Assembly: GCA_944385195.1 (NCBI GenBank)
Contig: CALWWH010000087.1
Coordinates: 1 to 11,274 of the forward strand
DNA: 11,274 nt
Source of the DNA: an uncultured Oscillospiraceae bacterium
GTDB taxonomy: Bacteria > Bacillota > Clostridia > Oscillospirales > Oscillospiraceae
Direction of reading: 5' to 3'
Positions 7,235 through 11,274 of this stretch are shown one piece after another. How positions within the stretch are numbered: position 1 is the stretch's first letter; each line of letters opens with the position of its first letter. Under the pieces are notes generated by a model that saw only the letters and a program-made list of their open reading frames with translations, had not been told where the DNA came from and searched no databases. The position numbers and the translations under genes are program-made.

Positions 7235-7404
7235 GTAAATGATAGGATCTTCAATGCTAGGAAAAGGGGGGGACAGATATAAAATCCCGCGGATCTCGAT
7301 GGAATAAGAATTGGCTTGGACTTGGGGATGCCCTGCGGGCTCTGTCCCGCGGGCGAGCGCAGAGCGGGTAAGCAATTTGACGAAGTTAAGAAAGGGGATC
7401 TGTA
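7235..7404 (+). other. Structured 5' leader of the small-protein/PadR unit
   Basis: About 170 bases lie between the predicted transcription start and the first clear ATG, unusually long compared with about 40 bases for recJ. Positions 7330-7339 (GCCCTGCGGG) pair with 7346-7354 (CCCGCGGGC), nine base pairs with one bulged T and a six-base loop. The loop-side bases GCTCTG (7339-7344) can instead pair with CAGAGC (7360-7365), so two exclusive structures are possible. A seven-G run is at 7266-7272. There is no T-tract after either hairpin, so transcription attenuation is not obvious; translation control is more plausible. I do not recognise a known riboswitch class. Confidence 0.45.
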
Positions 7405-7731
7405 ATGAAAAACGTTTTTTCTGCCATTAAACAGCTGCTGTTTGGCCGGACCTGGACCACACTATTGGGGACAACAGATGAGTCCCGCGCCTATGCGCTG
7501 ACGCAAAAGCTTGCAGCGGCGGGCATCCCCTTCCGGAATGAGCAGTTGGACGAGCGCAGCTTCTCTCTCAATACCCTTGCTGTGGGCCGTGCCGATGGAA
7601 AATCTGAGCTGGTTCAAGGCATCCGCCACATGACCGATCCCGGTCCAGAGGATGGCGCTGCCCGGAAGACCACTTACCTCGTCCGCGTGCAGCTGCGAAG
7701 CTTAGATCAGGTACAGCATCTGGCCCGGTGA
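7405..7731 (+). CDS. Uncharacterised 108-residue protein encoded upstream of PadR
   Basis: I do not recognise this protein. It starts MKNVFSAIKQLLFGRTWTT, is soluble in appearance (no signal peptide or clear membrane segment), and contains a segment TTDESRAYALTQKLAAAGIPF at about 23-43. This reads as a strand-helix-strand unit loosely reminiscent of the DUF2007 signal-transducing-type fold, where a residue pair after the helix is also G-I-P. That likeness is weak and I would not rely on it. The C-terminus TYLVRVQLRSLDQVQHLA looks like a strand plus helix. The start has AAAGGGG eight bases upstream. It is the first gene after a strong promoter and long leader, and PadR follows 93 bases later on the same strand with no terminator between, so the two are probably cotranscribed. 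Confidence 0.7.
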   Translation: MKNVFSAIKQLLFGRTWTTLLGTTDESRAYALTQKLAAAGIPFRNEQLDERSFSLNTLAVGRADGKSELVQGIRHMTDPGPEDGAARKTTYLVRVQLRSLDQVQHLAR

Positions 7732-7807
7732 ACCGGTCAGCTGCAACTACATCAAAACCACTGGCGGCGTCGGCTCCGCTGCGGCGCAGCCAAGATGGCG
7801 TATCAGC

Positions 7808-7815
7808 AAAGGAGG
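7808..7815 (+). promoter_or_regulatory. Ribosome binding site deciding the PadR start
   Basis: AAAGGAGG with a nine-base spacer to the ATG at 7825. It lies downstream of the in-frame ATG at 7795, so the longer version (124 residues) is unlikely. Confidence 0.8.
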
Positions 7816-7824
7816 TACAGTCAA

Positions 7825-8169
7825 ATGATGGATAAGGGAATCATGGGCGGCAGCGCGATCATCCTCGTGCTCTCCCTGCTGCAGGAGCAGGAGATGTACG
7901 GCTATCAGATTGTGCAGGAGCTGGACGCCCAGTCGGAGGACTCTTTCCACTTGCAAGAGGGTACGCTCTATCCTCTGCTGCACTCCTTAGAGAGCGCCGG
8001 GCATGTGAAGTCTCGCGTGGAGTATATCGGCAGCCGCCCCCGCCGCTACTATCGGATCACCGACTCCGGCCGTGCCCTGCTGAAGGATAAGCTCCACCAG
8101 TGGGACATCATCACTACCATGCTCCGCCGCCTCAACCCCGACTGGGTCGACGAACTAGAGTATGTGTAA
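7825..8169 (+). CDS. PadR-family transcriptional regulator
   Basis: A 114-residue winged-helix repressor of the small PadR subfamily (PadR-s2 size). These proteins bind DNA as dimers and often respond to small molecules or control membrane proteins and drug exporters. Family features are clear: an N-terminal helix around IMGGSAIILVLSLLQEQEMYGYQIVQEL, the recognition region FHLQEGTLYPLLHSLESAGHV at about 41-61, and the wing RPRRYYRITDSGRALLK near 70-86. The last helix, used for dimerisation, is short. The start at 7825 is chosen because AAAGGAGG lies nine bases before it; a second ATG follows directly at 7828. PadR genes in Firmicutes are usually followed by a membrane-protein gene such as a DUF1700 protein; here a terminator follows instead, and the only partner is the upstream 108-residue protein. 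It may autoregulate the promoter at 7200. Confidence 0.93.
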   Translation: MMDKGIMGGSAIILVLSLLQEQEMYGYQIVQELDAQSEDSFHLQEGTLYPLLHSLESAGHVKSRVEYIGSRPRRYYRITDSGRALLKDKLHQWDIITTMLRRLNPDWVDELEYV

Positions 8170-8273
8170 GCCTACTGGGAGCTGACAGGGGCTGACTCTG
8201 GGGCGCTTGGCCCTGCCATAAGAGAGTGCAGGGGCTGCTGCAAGGCCCCATAGGATCAGAGACAAGCAACACG
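8170..8273 (+). other. 3' region after PadR, no gene
   Basis: About 100 bases between the PadR stop and the terminator. The nine-base word CAGGGGCTG occurs twice (near 8186 and 8229), and small GC stems such as GGGGC/GCCCC can form, but no open frame with a start and binding site is visible. Confidence 0.5.
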
Positions 8274-8321
8274 AAAACCCGGTGCAGCTGTGACTTTTGA
8301 CTCACGCTGCACCGGGTTTTT
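8274..8321. terminator. Strong bidirectional rho-independent terminator
   Basis: A perfect 15-bp stem, AAAACCCGGTGCAGC with GCTGCACCGGGTTTT, closed by a 17-base loop that can itself add a GTGA/TCAC stem. Five T residues end the right side, and four A residues open the left side, so it works for PadR on the plus strand and plausibly for the radical-SAM operon arriving on the minus strand. It is the only strong terminator in the window. Confidence 0.9.
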
Positions 8322-8396
8322 GCAGTAAATTTTCTAGTAAAAACCGGGTTTACCCTCCTTCAGGAAGAGATGCCCGAAGACGCCGGAGCGCAGACG

Positions 8397-9560
8397 CTAC
8401 AGCTGCTGCATGATCTGCTCCGGCGTTTTTCCCTGCCGGCTGAGCTCCATGACGCGGTGCATGGGCCCGTCGGCGTGGGCAAAAAACTGCTTCAGCCCCC
8501 GGCAGAGGTAGTACTGCCCGGGCTCACCGTCCTCAGACAGGCCGAAGCGGTCCTTGGGGCAGCTGCCGCCGCAGCAGGCAAGCCACGGGCAGCGCCGGCA
8601 CTCGGCCGTCAGGGCGCTCTGCTTGGCATGGCCGAACCGGAGCTGAGATTCGGACGCAGCGTAGGCCGCCAGGCGGCCCGATTGCAGATTGCCCAGCCGG
8701 TGTTCGCTGTCAACAAAGTGGTCGCAGGCGTAGACGCTGCCGTCCTCCTCCGCCACCAGGACGCGCCCGCAGCTGGGCGCCAGATAGCACACCGAGGGTA
8801 CTCCTCCGGCCCAGACCCGCGCCGTCTCGGCAAAAAGCTGCACATCCAGCCTGCCCAGGTCGTGGCGCAGCCATTGGTCAAACACGGCGCACAAAAACGC
8901 GCCGTAGCCCTCGGGGGTCACGGAGATGGGGTCCACCGACCCGTCGCTGCGCCGAACCACCACGGGGATGAACTGCACCCAGCCGGTGTCGAAGCTGCGC
9001 AGCGCCTGGTAGACCTCCAGCGGCCGCCGGACCGTTTCGGCGTTCACGGTGCACAGCAGATCCGGCTGCACACCCGCGGCTTGCAGCGTGCCGATGGCCC
9101 GGCTGACGCGGGCGTAGCTGCCCTGGCCGCCCCGGTCGACACGGTTGCGGTCGTGGGTCAGCGCATCGCCGTCAATGCTCAGGCCCACGTCGAAGCGGTT
9201 GTCCTTTAGAAACTCCGCCCACTGGCGGCTTATGAGCAGGCCGTTGGTTTGCAGGTTGTTCCAGGCCTCCCAGCCCTTGGGGAGGTATTTCTTTTGCAGC
9301 GCCACCGCCTGCCGGTAGAAGTCCAGGCCCGCCAGGGTCGGCTCCCCGCCGTGCCAGACGAAGGACACCGTCGGGCCGGGGTTGCCCTCGATGGTCTGGC
9401 GGATGAGCTTTTCCAGCAGGGCGTAGCTCATCCGGGTCTGCTTGGCGTGGCTGGAAAACTGCCCCTTGTCCAGATAGTAGCAGTAGCGGCAGTTCATGTT
9501 GCAGCGGGAACCGACGGGCTTCGCGATGACCGCGAAGCCCGCAGAGCTTGTCTGTGCCAT
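8397..9560 (-). CDS. Radical-SAM SPASM protein, anaerobic sulfatase-maturase (anSME) type
   Basis: A 387-residue radical-SAM enzyme of the AslB/anSME family. Characterised members oxidise a Cys or Ser in a sulfatase active site to formylglycine without oxygen. Every cysteine of the family is present with the family's spacing: the cluster motif C20-x3-C24-x2-C27 (RCNMNCRYCYY), then C258-x5-C264-x14-C279, C321-x2-C324-x5-C330-x3-C334 and C353 for the two SPASM clusters. D280, directly after C279, matches the proposed catalytic Asp. WHGGEPTLAG at 69-78 is the conserved GGEP SAM motif. The start places C20 close to its position in known members, but there is no Shine-Dalgarno sequence. The ATG is three bases after the upstream hydrolase stop, suggesting reinitiation coupling. 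No sulfatase gene is in the window, so the substrate may lie elsewhere or be a different peptide. Confidence 0.88.
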   Translation of the reverse strand: MAQTSSAGFAVIAKPVGSRCNMNCRYCYYLDKGQFSSHAKQTRMSYALLEKLIRQTIEGNPGPTVSFVWHGGEPTLAGLDFYRQAVALQKKYLPKGWEAWNNLQTNGLLISRQWAEFLKDNRFDVGLSIDGDALTHDRNRVDRGGQGSYARVSRAIGTLQAAGVQPDLLCTVNAETVRRPLEVYQALRSFDTGWVQFIPVVVRRSDGSVDPISVTPEGYGAFLCAVFDQWLRHDLGRLDVQLFAETARVWAGGVPSVCYLAPSCGRVLVAEEDGSVYACDHFVDSEHRLGNLQSGRLAAYAASESQLRFGHAKQSALTAECRRCPWLACCGGSCPKDRFGLSEDGEPGQYYLCRGLKQFFAHADGPMHRVMELSRQGKTPEQIMQQL

Positions 9561-9563
9561 TGA

Positions 9564-10325
9564 CTATTTCAGGTGCCGGTCCAGGAAGTCCAGGCACTTG
9601 TTAAAGGAGTCCATGGCCTGCTCCTGGCGGTACATGGGCTTGTCGTAGTACCAGATTCCGTGGCCCGCTCCGTCGTAGCGGTGGAACTCGTACTCCTTGC
9701 CCAGGTCCTTGAGCACCGCCTCCAGGGTGTCCACGTCCGCGGAGGTGGGGCTGAAGTCCTCATTGCCGAAGATGCCCATCAAGGGGCAGCTGAGCTTTGC
9801 CACCAGGTCGATGGGCGCGGACTTGCCGCTCTCGGCGTCCTCGGGCTTGTGAGTCACGCCGCCGCCCCAGCAGTCCACCGCCGCGTCGATGCCCTCCAGG
9901 GTGCAGGCGGCCAGGAAGGTGTGGCGGCCGCCGGAGCACATGCCGATGACGCCGACCTTGCCGTTGGCGGTGGGCTGACTGCGCAGGAAGTTCAGCGCGC
10001 CGTCGCAGTCGCCCATGACGGTCTCGTCCTGGGCCCCGCCGGCCTCGCGGGCCTTCATGGAGACCTCGCTGGGCGTGCCCTCGCCGAAGCGCTGGAAGAT
10101 GTTCGGGCAGAGCACTCGGTAGCCGTGCTGGGCAAATCTCCGCGCACTCTCGCGGCAGAACTCGTCCCAGCCGGGCATGTGCGGGATGAGCAGTAGGCCG
10201 GGGAAGGGGCCCTCGCCCAGGGGGCGGGCGTAGTAGGCGTTGATGAGCTCGCCGCCGTGGCCCTGGATGCGAACTGTTTCAGCCAGCATTGCCTCGTACT
10301 TGGCAGTGTTCAGATCGTTCCACAT
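9564..10325 (-). CDS. Dienelactone-hydrolase-family protein
   Basis: A 253-residue cytoplasmic alpha/beta hydrolase of the dienelactone hydrolase family, which use a Cys-His-Asp triad on lactones and related esters. The nucleophile elbow is VIGMCSGGR with Cys130 at about 126-134, the acid is D190 in FGNEDFSP, and His222 sits in AGHGIWYY. The glutamate next to the nucleophile in the classic enzyme (E36, in an E-I-F-G motif) aligns with H49 in IPHMPGW, so the activation mechanism may differ. No chlorocatechol or aromatic-degradation genes are nearby, so a lactone substrate is not supported by context; a general esterase role is equally likely. AAGGAGG lies nine bases before the ATG. The gene is 24 bases after the AraC-type regulator and three bases before the radical-SAM gene, forming one operon. 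Confidence 0.9.
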   Translation of the reverse strand: MWNDLNTAKYEAMLAETVRIQGHGGELINAYYARPLGEGPFPGLLLIPHMPGWDEFCRESARRFAQHGYRVLCPNIFQRFGEGTPSEVSMKAREAGGAQDETVMGDCDGALNFLRSQPTANGKVGVIGMCSGGRHTFLAACTLEGIDAAVDCWGGGVTHKPEDAESGKSAPIDLVAKLSCPLMGIFGNEDFSPTSADVDTLEAVLKDLGKEYEFHRYDGAGHGIWYYDKPMYRQEQAMDSFNKCLDFLDRHLK

Positions 10326-10349
10326 GATTCGATTCCTCCTTGCGTTTAT

Positions 10350-11171
10350 CTATTTTGATCCGGTGTTTGCCGTCCGCCACTGGGCGGGGGTGAGGCCGGT
10401 CTCTTCCTGAAAAATGCGGTAAAAATAGGTACGGTTGTGGTAGCCCAGCGCCTGGGCTACCTGGGCCACGGTCAGCTCCGTCTCCCGCAGGAGCGCCTGC
10501 GCCTTCTGGACGCTCATACCTTGGCCCAACTGTAGGATGCTCTTGCCGGTGCGGGCCTTGACCAGCTGGTTGAGATAGGTCGGGTGGTAGTGCAGCGCTT
10601 CGGCCAGCTGCTCCCGGCTGACGCGCCCGTCCCGCTCCCGGAGGTAGTTGCTCACGCGGGCCACCAGCATGTCCTCCGTGCGGCTCTCAGGGCGCATGTG
10701 CACCGCGTGATACTTGCCTGGGTCCTCGAGAATGCCAAACAGCCGCGCCAGATAGCCCCGCAGCAGCAGATTGCTCCCCGGCTGCTGCTGTAGCAGCTCC
10801 TCGCCCAGGCGATCCAGGAGGACCTGGGTCTGTTCCACGGCCTTCGGTGCTGCCAGGGTCGGGGTGAAGTCCAGATAGCCCCGCTCAAAGGCGGCGCTGC
10901 CGTCCAGCTCCTGGCGCAGGAAGCGGCGGATAACGCCATCGGCCAGTCGATGGCTGCCGTCGTCAGACTGGATCTCATCGCTGTCCAGCAGGTTGCGCAA
11001 AAACAGCGGGGACATGTTCAGAAAGACGATGTGAAAGGGGCTGTCGAAGACCTCCCAGTGCTGGGCGTTGCGCCCCAGCAGGCAGGCATCGCCCCGGCGG
11101 TAGTGGTACACACCCTGCTCGATGTGCTGCACCAGCTCCCCCTCCAGCCCTCTCCGGCGTGGGCGGGGCAT
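10350..11171 (-). CDS. AraC-family transcriptional regulator, N-terminus apparently lost
   Basis: The C-terminal domain is a typical AraC/XylS double helix-turn-helix: first motif at about residues 183-208 (VSREQLAEALHYHPTYLNQL), second at about 233-262 (TVAQVAQALGYHNRTYFYRIF followed by LTPAQW). The N-terminal half looks like a cupin sensor domain (GVYHYRRGDACLLGRNAQH at about 20-38), but it begins abruptly in mid-domain. The apparent first residues MPRPRRRG are encoded by DNA that on the other strand is an RluD-type gene, and an in-frame stop lies at 11219-11217, so no longer start exists. The true first 40-60 residues are therefore missing and the ATG at 11171 is probably not a natural start. 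It precedes the dienelactone hydrolase by 24 bases and would be its local activator if functional. Confidence 0.8.
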   Translation of the reverse strand: MPRPRRRGLEGELVQHIEQGVYHYRRGDACLLGRNAQHWEVFDSPFHIVFLNMSPLFLRNLLDSDEIQSDDGSHRLADGVIRRFLRQELDGSAAFERGYLDFTPTLAAPKAVEQTQVLLDRLGEELLQQQPGSNLLLRGYLARLFGILEDPGKYHAVHMRPESRTEDMLVARVSNYLRERDGRVSREQLAEALHYHPTYLNQLVKARTGKSILQLGQGMSVQKAQALLRETELTVAQVAQALGYHNRTYFYRIFQEETGLTPAQWRTANTGSK

Positions 11172-11274
11172 TGCGGCCCGGCATCGTCCACCGGATCGAC
11201 CGGGACACCTCGGGCCTCATCATTGCCGCCAAAAACGACTTCGCCCACCAAAAGCTCTCCGCCCAGCTCCAGGA
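11150..11274 (+). pseudogene. RluA/RluD-family pseudouridine synthase fragment, 5'-truncated
   Basis: Read on the plus strand, 11150 onward gives LSGVGGALRPGIVHRIDRDT and then SGLIIAAKNDFAHQKLSAQLQ, running open off the right edge. This is the catalytic block of RluA/RluD enzymes, which isomerise uridine to pseudouridine in 23S rRNA; the Asp of HRID is the nucleophile. The usual N-terminal S4 domain and the first part of the catalytic domain (roughly 120 residues) should lie to the left, but the DNA there encodes the AraC regulator on the other strand. The fragment has no ribosome binding site or start. It is thus a broken gene, or an intact gene joined wrongly in assembly. Confidence 0.8.

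Noticed and set aside
7266..7272. Seven-G run in the leader
   Set aside because: It was considered as a ribosome binding site for an ATG-initiated gene, but no ATG, GTG or TTG lies at a usable distance in an extended frame.
7745..7800. Hairpin between the small protein and PadR (GGCTCCGC/GCGCAGCC with one mismatch)
   Set aside because: There is no T-tract and the stem is short and imperfect, so it is unlikely to separate the two genes into different transcripts.
9925..9945. CSGGR around the DLH nucleophile as a formylglycine site for the neighbouring maturase
   Set aside because: The accepted motif needs Pro or Ala at the third position and here it is Gly. Many DLH proteins carry GGR after the Cys without any maturase. 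It is kept only as a remark in the pairing finding.
10975..11251. Two minus-strand frames of 77 and 85 codons at the right end
   Set aside because: They cross the AraC/RluD junction out of frame with both genes, and their Arg/Pro/Ala/Gly-rich content is typical of shadow frames.

Overview
The window looks like a piece of a GC-rich member of the Clostridia, probably from the Oscillospiraceae / Flavonifractor-Oscillibacter side. This is inferred from the recJ-rel-dtd-MBL-hemZ gene order, strong AGGAGG-type ribosome binding sites, sigma-A-like promoters and an anaerobic radical-SAM repertoire. It is inference from gene order and protein style, not a database match. Most of the sequence is GC-rich. 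The exception is an AT-rich intergenic island at about 6,961-7,260.

Region 1 (1-6,863, all minus strand) is a housekeeping operon read right to left: recJ, an alpha/beta hydrolase, rel (bifunctional ppGpp synthetase/hydrolase), dtd, an MBL-fold hydrolase, and hemZ, which runs off the left edge. A clear promoter (TTGTCA-N17-TATAAT) lies just upstream of recJ. The genes are tightly packed: a 2-nt gap between recJ and the hydrolase, and ATGA overlaps for dtd/MBL and MBL/hemZ. The hydrolase sits where apt sits in Bacillus (recJ-apt-relA-dtd), and it lacks the usual catalytic His in the expected motif.

Region 2 (6,864-8,321) starts with the AT-rich spacer, followed by a near-consensus extended promoter (TTGACA-N17-TATACT). 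This drives a structured leader of about 170 nt, an unrecognised 108-residue protein and a PadR-family regulator. The unit ends at a very strong rho-independent terminator that can serve both strands.

Region 3 (8,397-11,171, minus strand) is a second operon read right to left: an AraC-family regulator, a dienelactone-hydrolase-family protein and a radical-SAM protein with every cysteine of the anaerobic sulfatase-maturase (anSME) family. No sulfatase is visible in the window.

Region 4 (about 11,150-11,274) contains, on the plus strand, the catalytic-motif segment of an RluA/RluD-family pseudouridine synthase lacking its 5' part. It abuts the AraC gene, which also lacks its 5' part. This head-to-head loss of two 5' ends points to a deletion or an assembly chimera near position 11,145-11,152. 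I found no tRNA, rRNA, CRISPR array or intact mobile element, and nothing that I can defend as a wholly new system. The best places for a second look are the AraC/RluD junction, the orphan small protein with its leader next to PadR, the hydrolase in the apt slot, and the orphan maturase paired with a hydrolase.
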